Below, in pieces: positions 1 through 5,028 of a stretch of DNA of 5,556 nucleotides. A program made the position numbers and the translations under genes. The notes under the pieces were generated by a model. It was not told the DNA's origin, made no database searches, and was given only the letters and a program-made list of their open reading frames with translations. Source of the DNA: Rubrobacteraceae bacterium (lineage in GTDB: Bacteria > Actinomycetota > Rubrobacteria > Rubrobacterales > Rubrobacteraceae); assembly GCA_030447045.1 (NCBI GenBank), contig JAUJMB010000109.1, forward strand, positions 1-5,556, given 5' to 3'. Position 1 is the first letter of the stretch; each line of letters starts with the position of its first letter.

Positions 1-444
1 GAAGAGGGCGTTGAGGGTGTAGACCTCGGCGATCACGGCCTGCGACCAGAACGCCTCCGAGAACCCGAAGGCCAGAGAGCCCGCGGCGGCCGCCACGACG
101 CGTCGGCCGAGGAGCAGCCCCGCCGTGTAGACGGCCGCGACCGCCGCGACGCCGTAGACGGCGGAGGCGAGGTTCACCCTGTAGGCCACGTCCCCCACGG
201 GCAGGTAGGTGAACAGGTGCGTCAGCATCATGTAGGTGGGGTAGCCGGTCGGGTGGCCGATTCCGAGCGTCGGGACCGCCGCCTGCAGCATCGGTGAGTC
301 GAGCGTGTACGGGGTGCCGTAGGGCAGCACGGTCGGCGCGAGCGTGGTGAGGTAGACGGCGCCAACGACCAGCGCGACCGCCGCGCCCGCGACGACGGCC
401 CATGCGAAGGGGATCTCTTCTCGGTCTTCGGGCTCCGGGATCAT
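1..444 (-). CDS. DUF2723 / GT117 (TMEM260-like) membrane glycosyltransferase, N-terminal part, cut by window edge
   Basis: The open reading frame starts at the ATG on the minus strand at 444 and stays open to base 1 (148 codons). The next in-frame upstream triplets reach a TAA at 471-469 with no other start codon, so this start is the only one available. A hydrophobic segment at about residues 13-35 looks like the first transmembrane helix. Family hallmarks follow: an Asp-Ser pair at 49-50, LGIGHPTGYP at about 60-69, GDVAYRVNLASA at about 84-95, and FWSQAVIAEVYTLN at about 132-145. This order is characteristic of DUF2723 proteins, GT-C fold enzymes related to TMEM260 protein O-mannosyltransferases that use lipid-linked sugar donors at the membrane. 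The acceptor and donor here are unknown. The usual DSGE-type motif in the first external loop reads DSPM. No strong Shine-Dalgarno is seen. The gene is divergent from the YIP1-like gene. Full-length relatives are several hundred residues with many more helices, which would lie beyond the left edge. Confidence 0.88.
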   Translation of the reverse strand, partial: MIPEPEDREEIPFAWAVVAGAAVALVVGAVYLTTLAPTVLPYGTPYTLDSPMLQAAVPTLGIGHPTGYPTYMMLTHLFTYLPVGDVAYRVNLASAVYGVAAVAAVYTAGLLLGRRVVAAAAGSLAFGFSEAFWSQAVIAEVYTLNALF

Positions 445-508
445 GGCGGCCCAGCATACTACGCCGGATTACCGCCTTCCCCTGGGATATGGGGCCCGGA
501 ACCTTCTA

Positions 509-514
509 TATACT
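509..514 (+). promoter_or_regulatory. Candidate -10 box for a leaderless YIP1-like transcript
   Basis: TATACT matches TATAAT at five of six positions and stands out in very GC-rich surroundings. Initiation about 7 nt downstream would fall on or next to the GTG at 521. I see no good -35 hexamer at 16-18 bp spacing. The same AT-rich patch lies in the divergent region and could also serve the minus-strand gene. Confidence 0.4.
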
Positions 515-520
515 CCGGCC

Positions 521-1051
521 GTGGCGAAGCGCGGGTACACGCGGGACACGATCAGGGGCGGCGCGAGCGACTGGGACGTCTCGCGCCCCTTCTCGAGCTA
601 CGTACGCCTGCTCTCCACGCTCCTCGTCCATCCGGCCCGCTTCTTCGAGCTGCTGCCGAGGGTCCCCGACGTGCGGGCGCCGGCGCTCTTCCTCGCCTTC
701 TCCGGGTTTCCGGCCGCCATCGTCTGGTTCTTCCTGGCGGGTGGGCTCCCCGCGCTCGTGGTCCTCGTCCTGCCGCTGCCGCTCTCCGTGCCGCTCGCCG
801 GCCTCTACCACGCGGGCGCCCTCGGCGGCCGGTACGGGTTCGGGGTCACCTGGCGGGCGCTGGCCTACCCGCTCGGGTTCGTCCTGCTCTTCGCGGCCGT
901 GCCCGTCCTGCGGTGGGCGGCGCTCGCGTGGGCCGCGGCGCTCCTGGTGCCGCTCGGCGTCGTAAAGACCCAGGAGGTGCCGGCGTGGCGGGGGTCTCTT
1001 CTCGGCCTCGTCGCCGCGGCGCTGATCGTTGCGACGGCCCTCGTCCTCTGA
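521..1051 (+). CDS. Small multi-pass membrane protein, YIP1-family-like
   Basis: Predicted protein of 176 residues from a GTG at 521. The frame is open back to an ATG at 443, but that ATG overlaps the start codon of the divergent gene, and the extra 26 residues look non-coding. The GTG lies 7 nt after a TATACT box with no Shine-Dalgarno, so a leaderless start is likely. The first ~50 residues are soluble and contain RPFSSYVRLLSTLLVHPARFFELLP (start ~23), here shown as: RPFSSYVRLLSTLLVHPARF. This kind of 'pre-helix segment + HPARFFE' is typical of prokaryotic YIP1-domain proteins. Hydrophobic segments follow at about 53-75, 76-98, 110-131, 132-147 and 158-176, giving about five membrane helices and a short cytoplasmic or external loop near 148-157. 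YIP1-like proteins in bacteria are inner-membrane proteins without a well-defined function. The gene is convergent with the GNAT gene, whose stop codon is 14 bp away. That this is a real membrane protein is fairly sure; the family assignment is moderate. Confidence 0.68.
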   Translation: MAKRGYTRDTIRGGASDWDVSRPFSSYVRLLSTLLVHPARFFELLPRVPDVRAPALFLAFSGFPAAIVWFFLAGGLPALVVLVLPLPLSVPLAGLYHAGALGGRYGFGVTWRALAYPLGFVLLFAAVPVLRWAALAWAAALLVPLGVVKTQEVPAWRGSLLGLVAAALIVATALVL

Positions 1052-1066
1052 GGGCCGTCCGGCCCT
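1033..1066. terminator. Double, mutually exclusive hairpin between convergent genes (likely bidirectional terminator)
   Basis: GACGGCCCT (1033-1041) is the exact reverse complement of AGGGCCGTC (1051-1059), giving a 9-bp stem with a 9-nt loop. AGGGCC (1051-1056) also pairs with GGCCCT (1061-1066), giving a 6-bp stem with a GTCC tetraloop. The structure covers the TGA of the YIP1-like gene (1049-1051) and touches the TAG of the GNAT gene (1067-1065). There is no clear U-tract on either side, so its strength as an intrinsic terminator is uncertain. The position between convergent genes is what supports the call. Confidence 0.5.
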
Positions 1067-1544
1067 AAGTATCCTCGGGCGGGTTCTCGACGTCCCCGAC
1101 AAACTCCAGGGAGACGACGTCGGCCTCGACAAAGCCCAAAGACTTGTAGAAGTCGCGGGCGGCGACGTTGGCCCGGGTTGCGACGAGCTCGACGAGGGAG
1201 GCGTCGTGCTCGGCGGCGACCTCCCGCACCCGCGACATAAGCAGCTTTCCGACGCCGTTCCTGCGGTGGCCCTCGGAGACGGCGAGCATCGGGACCTCGA
1301 CGACCGCGTCGCCGTGGGCGAGGTCCGGCTTGATCCAGAGGCTCACCACCCCTGCCACCTCGCCCCCGACCTCGGCGACGAAGACCCTGGCCCCGGTCTC
1401 CCCGAGCAGCTCTTCGAGCCGCGCCCGGACGGCCCCCTCGTCCGGCGGCGCGTCCCCCACGGCCCTGGCGAGCTCGCAGGCAAGGGCGTGGATCTCCGCC
1501 GCGTCCTCCGACCTGGCCCCCCTTACCTCGTACTCGGCTCCCAT
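1065..1544 (-). CDS. GNAT-family N-acetyltransferase
   Basis: Predicted 159-residue cytoplasmic protein with a single Gcn5-related acetyltransferase domain. Such enzymes transfer an acetyl group from acetyl-CoA to an amine; the substrate here cannot be told. The fold is visible in order: N-terminal strand with 'VRGARSEDAAEIHAL' (7-21); strand 'ARVFVAEVGGEVAGVVSLW' (52-70); motif A strand VEVPMLAVSEGHRRNGVGKLL (start ~82), whose pyrophosphate-binding loop is H93-R94-R95-N96-G97-V98-G99-K100; then 'VELVATRANVAARDFYKSLGF' (start ~118), with Asn126 and Tyr133 in the positions usual for motif B. The ATG at 1544 was chosen because GGGAGG lies just upstream (spacing short, 3 nt) and the domain begins right after it. 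A longer frame reaches 1640 but adds 32 residues that fit no GNAT. The gene is divergent from deoB (146-bp gap) and convergent with the YIP1-like gene. A GGGTAAG element lies 38 nt ahead of the start. Confidence 0.88.
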   Translation of the reverse strand: MGAEYEVRGARSEDAAEIHALACELARAVGDAPPDEGAVRARLEELLGETGARVFVAEVGGEVAGVVSLWIKPDLAHGDAVVEVPMLAVSEGHRRNGVGKLLMSRVREVAAEHDASLVELVATRANVAARDFYKSLGFVEADVVSLEFVGDVENPPEDT

Positions 1545-1571
1545 TATCCTCCCGGTCCTGTTGTATGCGCT

Positions 1572-1583
1572 GTTACTTACCCC
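1572..1583 (-). promoter_or_regulatory. GGGTAAG-type promoter/operator element ahead of the GNAT gene
   Basis: On the minus strand the sequence is GGGGTAAGTAAC. Its GGGTAAG core begins 38 nt before the GNAT ATG (1544). If TAAGTA acts as a -10 element, transcription would begin near 1567, giving a leader of about 23 nt that contains the GGGAGG ribosome site. The same core recurs before two other genes in this window at nearly the same distance. Confidence 0.4.
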
Positions 1584-1690
1584 GAGACGCCCGGCGAAGA
1601 ACAGGCGCCCCCGATGGCCGACGGAAGCCGCAATGGGCATACTGGGTCGCCAGAGCCACTGGCCACAGACACGGAGGACTGGGGAGAGCC

Positions 1691-2857
1691 ATGGGACGCA
1701 GAGCGACGGTCGTGGTCCTCGACGGGCTCGGCGCCGGAAACGCCCCGGACGCCGCCGACTTCGGCGACGAGGGCGCGAACACGCTGGCGAACACCGCGCG
1801 GGCCGTCGGCGGCCTCGACGCCCCGAACCTCCGGGCCCTCGGCCTCGGCAACGTGGAGCCCATAGAAGGCGTCCCTCCCGCCGAGAGCCCCCGTGCCTCC
1901 CACGGGCTCATGGTCGAGCTCTCGGCGGCGAAGGCGACCCTCGCCGGGCACTGGGAGATGATGGGGCTCGTGCTCGACGACCCGCTGCCGACGTACCCCG
2001 ACGGTTTTCCCGAGGACGTTCTCCTGAGGTTCGAGGAAGAGACCGGGCGGGGGGTTATAGGGAACAGGCCGGCCTCGGGGACCGAGATCATCGAGGAGCT
2101 CGGACCCGAGCAGGAGAGGACGGGATCCTGGATCCTCTACACCTCCGCCGACTCCGTCTTCCAGGTCGCCGCAAACACGGACCACATCCCCCTCGAAGAG
2201 CTCTACGAGGCCTGCAAAAAAGCACACAAGATGCTCATCGGCGAGGGCAGAATTATGGTCGAGCGCGTCATCGCCCGCCCCTTCCACGGAAGCCCCGGCT
2301 CCTACGAGCGGGAGAACGAGAACCGCCACGACTACGGCATCACCCCGCCCTCCGAGACGTACATGGACAGGATCAAAGAGGCGGGCCAAGAGGTCGTCGC
2401 GGTCGGCAAGATCCGGGACATCTTCGACGGCAGGGGCATCACAGAGCATCTGCCAGCCCCGCCCGACGACGACGCCAAAGTGGACGCCATCCTCGAAGCG
2501 CTCGGCCGCGCCGACTCGGGCCTCGTCTTCGCCAACCTCGTAGACTTCGACGCCAAATACGGCCACCGCCGCGACCCCCGGGGCATGGCCGGGAACATCA
2601 AGCGCTTCGACGACCGCCTGCCCGGATTGCTCGAAGCTCTGACCGGCGAAGACCTGCTCGTCATCACCGCCGACCACGGCAACGACCCGACCTTCAAGGG
2701 AACAGACCACACCCGCGAGCGGGTTCCGCTGCTCGTCTTCGGCGCCGGGGAGCCTAGAGACCTCGGCGTCAGGACAGGCTTCTCGGACGTGGGGGCTTCG
2801 GTGGCGGCGTGGCTCGGCGTGGATAAGGCCGGACTACCGGGCGAGAGCTTCGCCTAG
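1691..2857 (+). CDS. deoB: Phosphopentomutase
   Basis: DeoB interconverts (deoxy)ribose-1-phosphate and (deoxy)ribose-5-phosphate, linking nucleoside phosphorolysis to the pentose-phosphate and acetaldehyde/glyceraldehyde-3-phosphate routes. The product is 388 residues, the normal family length. It belongs to the alkaline phosphatase superfamily and carries two Mn ions. All six expected metal ligands are present by comparison with the Bacillus cereus enzyme: Asp11, Asp287, His292, Asp328, His329 and His340 (in VVLDGLG, VDFDAKYGH, ITADHGNDPT and GTDHTRE). The phosphorylated threonine corresponds to Thr83. Further signatures are GHWEMMGL (86-93), IGNRPASGTEIIEELG (123-138), YTSADSVFQVAA (150-161), ERVIARPFHG (191-200) and VAVGKIRDIF (236-245). 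The loop around Thr83 reads SAAKATLAGHWE instead of the common S-x-GKDTxTGHWE, so the Asp before the threonine and a second Thr are both Ala. The ATG at 1691 has GGGGAGA just upstream; a longer frame from 1565 adds 42 implausible residues. A phosphorylase gene for the same pathway lies at 5029. Confidence 0.95.
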   Translation: MGRRATVVVLDGLGAGNAPDAADFGDEGANTLANTARAVGGLDAPNLRALGLGNVEPIEGVPPAESPRASHGLMVELSAAKATLAGHWEMMGLVLDDPLPTYPDGFPEDVLLRFEEETGRGVIGNRPASGTEIIEELGPEQERTGSWILYTSADSVFQVAANTDHIPLEELYEACKKAHKMLIGEGRIMVERVIARPFHGSPGSYERENENRHDYGITPPSETYMDRIKEAGQEVVAVGKIRDIFDGRGITEHLPAPPDDDAKVDAILEALGRADSGLVFANLVDFDAKYGHRRDPRGMAGNIKRFDDRLPGLLEALTGEDLLVITADHGNDPTFKGTDHTRERVPLLVFGAGEPRDLGVRTGFSDVGASVAAWLGVDKAGLPGESFA

Positions 2858-2909
2858 CCTCCCGGAGGACCTGGCAGAAGTAGGGTCTCAGGCCGCGTTT
2901 GGGTGGCGG

Positions 2910-3743
2910 TTATTCGGCTATGGACAGTTCTGCCACGACCGGGTAGTGGTCGCTCGGGTAGAGGCCCGCCTCCTCGTCGGCGTCGCGCGGGATCTGGTGC
3001 GACAGCACCCCGAGGCGTCCGGCGGTGTCCCTGAGCAGGATCCAATCTATGCGCCCGAAGGGCTTGTCCGTGTCGCTCGGCTTGAAGCGTGAGCCCTTGA
3101 AGGCGTGAAAGGTGTAGGCCTGCTCGTCGTCGGTGTTGCCGGCGGCGAGGAAGGTGTCGGTGAACCCGTGCTCCCGGAAGACCTCGTAGGGCGCCGAGCC
3201 GGGCTTGCAGTTGAAGTCGCCGGTGACGATGGTGGGCGGGTGACCGTGGTTCTCGGCGGTCTCCTCGGTCTGGCGGACGATGAGGCGGTTGCCCTCGACG
3301 CGGGCCCGCTCGCTCATGTGGTCGAGGTGGGTGTTGGCGTGCAGGAGCGCGACGCCGGTCCTCCGGCACCGCAGCACGGCCCAGTTGGCCGAACGGACCA
3401 CCTCGTTGCCCCAGCTCGCCGACGACTCCTCGGGGGTGTCGCTGAGCCAGAAGCCGCCGGCGTCGAGCTCCTCGAACCGCTCCGGGTCGTAGAAGATGGC
3501 GGCGAACTCCTCGAGCGTGTCCGTGCCGTAGGCCGGCCCCATGATGCGGGCGTAGCCGGGAAGGTCCCTCTCGTAGACCTCGAGGTTCGGGGCGTGGACT
3601 TCCTGGAGCCCGATCAGGTCCGGCGCGTAAGCCTCTATGGTGCTGACGTTGATCCCGGCCCGACCGGGCCAGGCGTTGATCCCGTCCCTGTGGGACGCCC
3701 CCCTCACGTTGAAGCTCATCACCCTCAAGCTGCGACCTTCCAT
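2910..3743 (-). CDS. Endonuclease/exonuclease/phosphatase (EEP) family hydrolase
   Basis: A 277-residue protein with one complete EEP domain (DNase I / exonuclease III / inositol-phosphatase fold), a metal-dependent phosphodiesterase or phosphatase. The catalytic motifs are all intact: Asn12 (VMSFNVRG), Glu48 (LIGLQEVH), Asn137-His139-Asp141 (ANTHLDH), Asp176 and Asn178 (TGDFNCKP), Asp233 (GRIDWILL) and Asp265-His266 (YPSDHYPV). The EFAAIFYDPERFEELDAGGF stretch (79-98) and 'FWLSDTPEE' (98-106) resemble the uncharacterised EEP-1 subgroup more than DNA-repair ExoIII enzymes. No signal peptide or membrane helix is visible, so the enzyme is probably cytoplasmic; the substrate is unknown. The ATG at 3743 follows GAGGAGGGG by a few bases on the minus strand, an excellent ribosome site. 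The frame extends upstream to 4748, but that part is antisense to the next gene. The gene converges on deoB (52-bp gap) and is divergent from the PFK-like gene (120-bp gap). Confidence 0.92.
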   Translation of the reverse strand: MEGRSLRVMSFNVRGASHRDGINAWPGRAGINVSTIEAYAPDLIGLQEVHAPNLEVYERDLPGYARIMGPAYGTDTLEEFAAIFYDPERFEELDAGGFWLSDTPEESSASWGNEVVRSANWAVLRCRRTGVALLHANTHLDHMSERARVEGNRLIVRQTEETAENHGHPPTIVTGDFNCKPGSAPYEVFREHGFTDTFLAAGNTDDEQAYTFHAFKGSRFKPSDTDKPFGRIDWILLRDTAGRLGVLSHQIPRDADEEAGLYPSDHYPVVAELSIAE

Positions 3744-3771
3744 GGCCCCTCCTCTGCGCCGTAGGGGTGGA

Positions 3772-3780
3772 ATCTTACCC
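3772..3780 (-). promoter_or_regulatory. GGGTAAG-type promoter/operator element ahead of the EEP gene
   Basis: On the minus strand this reads GGGTAAGAT and begins 37 nt before the EEP ATG. TAAGAT (3777-3772) fits the TANNNT form of actinobacterial -10 boxes. Initiation would fall near 3765, leaving a leader of about 20 nt with the GAGGAGG site. No convincing -35 hexamer is seen. Confidence 0.42.
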
Positions 3781-3821
3781 AAACGGCACCCGTCGTATCT
3801 CCGCGCAAAGAATCGGCCAGA

Positions 3822-3835
3822 GGGGTAAGTTACCC
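3822..3835 (+). promoter_or_regulatory. GGGTAAG-type promoter / 13-bp palindrome ahead of the PFK-like gene
   Basis: GGGTAA (3823-3828) and TTACCC (3830-3835) form a perfect palindrome around one central base, a shape typical of a dimeric repressor site. The same bases contain TAAGTT, a TANNNT -10 candidate, 41 nt (from the GGG) ahead of the TTG start. It may be a promoter, an operator overlapping the promoter, or both. Confidence 0.42.
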
Positions 3836-3863
3836 GCCGGAGAACAAACGAGAGGAGAGGTCT

Positions 3864-4841
3864 TTGAAGATAGCGGTGCTCACTAGCGGGGGCGTGGCCC
3901 CGGGCATGACGGCGGCCGTGCGGGCGGCGGCGCAGGCGGCTTTCGCGCGGGGCTGGGAGGCCGTGGTGGTCGAGGAGGGATACTACGGTCTGCTGGAGGG
4001 CAGCATCAGGCCCGTCGACCGCCGCGAGCTGTGGGGCTTTGTCCAGCAGGGCGGCACGGCTTTGGGCACGGGTCGCTCTTCGGAGTTCGAGGAGGGCGAG
4101 GAGGGCAAGGAGAGGGCCCTGGAGAAGCTGCGCGAGGCGGGCGTGGAGGGGCTGGTCGTGATCGGGGGCGGCGGAAGCCTCTCCGGCGGCCTGGAGCTCC
4201 ACAAGCGCGGCATGCCCACCGTCGGCGTCCCCGCCACGATAGACAATGACATACCCCGCACGGAGTTCTCCATCGGGGTGGACACGGCCCTGAACACCGC
4301 CGTGGCGATCATAGACCGCATAAAGGACACCGCCACCGCCCACCGCCGCGCGATGGTCGTCGGCGTCCTCGGGCGCGACTCTGGCTACCTGGCCGTCACG
4401 AGCGCGATCGCGGGCGGCGCCGACGCCACCATCGTCCCCGAGTTCGAGACGGACCCGCAGGACGTCCTCGACCTCCTGAACGAGTCCTACGAGAAGGGCA
4501 AGCCGCGCTTCACGGTCGTGGTCGCCGAGGGCGCCTCCCCAACGGCGCAAGAATTCTGCGAGTTCGTCAACGACGCGGGCGGCAGCTACCAGGCCGACCT
4601 CACGACCCTCGGCCACATCCAGTCCGGCGGAACCCCGACGGCCTTCGACCGCATCCTCGCCGCCCGCCTGGCCGCCGCCGCCGTGGACGCCCTGGCCGAC
4701 GACACCTCCGGGGTTATGGTCGGCGTCTCGGGGGAGGAGATCCACCACGCCCCCCTCGAAGAGATAGCCGGCGAGAAGCGCAAGCTCGACCCCGGCCTCT
4801 ACCGCCTGGCCGGGGTCCTCTCCGCGCTCCCGGAAGGCTAG
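3864..4841 (+). CDS. PfkA-family 6-phosphofructokinase-like kinase with altered active site
   Basis: A 325-residue protein, full length for bacterial PfkA, starting at TTG 3864 with GAGGAG six bases upstream. PfkA normally phosphorylates fructose-6-phosphate with ATP in glycolysis. Aligned by eye to the E. coli and Thermus enzymes, the catalytic loop PATIDND (123-129, with Asp127 and Asp129), Arg71, Arg162, Arg171, Glu222, His251 and the effector-site lysines KGK (211-213) are kept. Several normally strict residues are not: the N-terminal GGDAPGMN motif reads GGVAPGMT (9-16); the nucleotide/Mg motif GGDGS reads GGGGS (101-105, losing the equivalent of Asp103); and GHIQRGG reads GHIQSGG (250-256, losing Arg252). 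The E. coli Arg243 position is Asp245. These changes hit Mg-ATP and sugar-phosphate binding, so canonical activity is doubtful. It could be a PFK paralogue with another substrate, or a weak or regulatory form. It is divergent from the EEP gene and lies 187 bp upstream of the nucleoside phosphorylase on the same strand. The PFK fold is certain; the exact reaction is not. Confidence 0.9.
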   Translation: MKIAVLTSGGVAPGMTAAVRAAAQAAFARGWEAVVVEEGYYGLLEGSIRPVDRRELWGFVQQGGTALGTGRSSEFEEGEEGKERALEKLREAGVEGLVVIGGGGSLSGGLELHKRGMPTVGVPATIDNDIPRTEFSIGVDTALNTAVAIIDRIKDTATAHRRAMVVGVLGRDSGYLAVTSAIAGGADATIVPEFETDPQDVLDLLNESYEKGKPRFTVVVAEGASPTAQEFCEFVNDAGGSYQADLTTLGHIQSGGTPTAFDRILAARLAAAAVDALADDTSGVMVGVSGEEIHHAPLEEIAGEKRKLDPGLYRLAGVLSALPEG

Positions 4842-4843
4842 CC

Positions 4844-4862
4844 CGTCGGCCCGGCGCCGACG
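4844..4862 (+). terminator. Hairpin directly after the PFK-like gene
   Basis: CGTCGGC (4844-4850) pairs perfectly with GCCGACG (4856-4862) around a 5-nt loop and begins two bases after the TAG stop. No T-tract follows, so it may be a weak terminator or an mRNA-end stabiliser. The rest of the gap to about 4940 shows only short, weak inverted repeats and no ORF. Confidence 0.42.
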
Positions 4863-4947
4863 AACCGGGGATCACGGACAAGAACCGTGCCGGTCGCGAC
4901 ACGACCCCGCCGCCTTCCCAACCACAGATTGCCCGCATCGACCGTAG

Positions 4948-4968
4948 GGGCGGGTTTCGAACCCGCCC
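4948..4968. repeat. Perfect 9-bp inverted repeat upstream of the nucleoside phosphorylase
   Basis: Arms GGGCGGGTT (4948-4956) and AACCCGCCC (4960-4968) are exact reverse complements around a TCG loop. The left arm is preceded by GTAG, giving a GTAGGGGCGGGTTT start of the kind seen in dispersed intergenic palindromes of GC-rich bacteria. It ends about 23 bp before the candidate -10 box of the next gene, so it could instead be an operator or an RNA hairpin. There is no T-tract, which argues against a classical terminator. Confidence 0.5.
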
Positions 4969-4991
4969 GCGCCCCGGGTATCCGCCAGCGC

Positions 4992-4997
4992 TAGAAT
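4992..4997 (+). promoter_or_regulatory. Candidate -10 box for the nucleoside phosphorylase gene
   Basis: TAGAAT matches TATAAT at five of six positions. Initiation near 5004 would give a leader of about 25 nt carrying the AAGGAGGA ribosome site. No clear -35 hexamer is seen at the expected distance; that position falls at the edge of the GC-rich palindrome, which suggests an activator-dependent or repressed promoter. Confidence 0.4.
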
Positions 4998-5028
4998 GCC
5001 GCGGAGGACCTCAAGGAGGAGACCCATC

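Noticed and set aside
443..520. ATG at 443 as the start of the YIP1-like gene
   Set aside because: It shares the CATG with the divergent gene's start codon, the added 26 residues are unlike the family, and the GTG at 521 sits correctly behind a -10 box.
402..965. Plus-strand frame rich in Arg and Ser over the YIP1-like gene
   Set aside because: Composition is typical of an off-frame translation, and the overlapping frame encodes clean membrane helices.
1545..1690. deoB promoter (CATACT at 1638-1643)
   Set aside because: Only four of six positions match and no -35 partner is visible.
1029..1865. Plus-strand frame across the GNAT gene and into deoB
   Set aside because: It is a shadow of the minus-strand GNAT gene, and the GNAT motifs are clear on the other strand.
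1577..2710. Long minus-strand frame antisense to deoB
   Set aside because: It mirrors the codon pattern of deoB in GC-rich DNA, shows no family motif and has no ribosome site.
2858..2868. CCTCCCGGAGG hairpin after deoB as a terminator
   Set aside because: The loop would be one to three bases with a stem of only four to five pairs and no T-tract. It is too weak to call.
3744..4748. Upstream extension of the EEP frame to about 612 residues on the minus strand
   Set aside because: The extra part is antisense to the PFK-like gene and has arginine/glycine/alanine-rich low-quality sequence. The real start has a strong ribosome site at 3743.
4945..4970. tRNA T-arm resemblance (GGTTTCGAACC)
   Set aside because: The loop does not give the TTCRA pattern in register, and no acceptor, D or anticodon arm is found around it.
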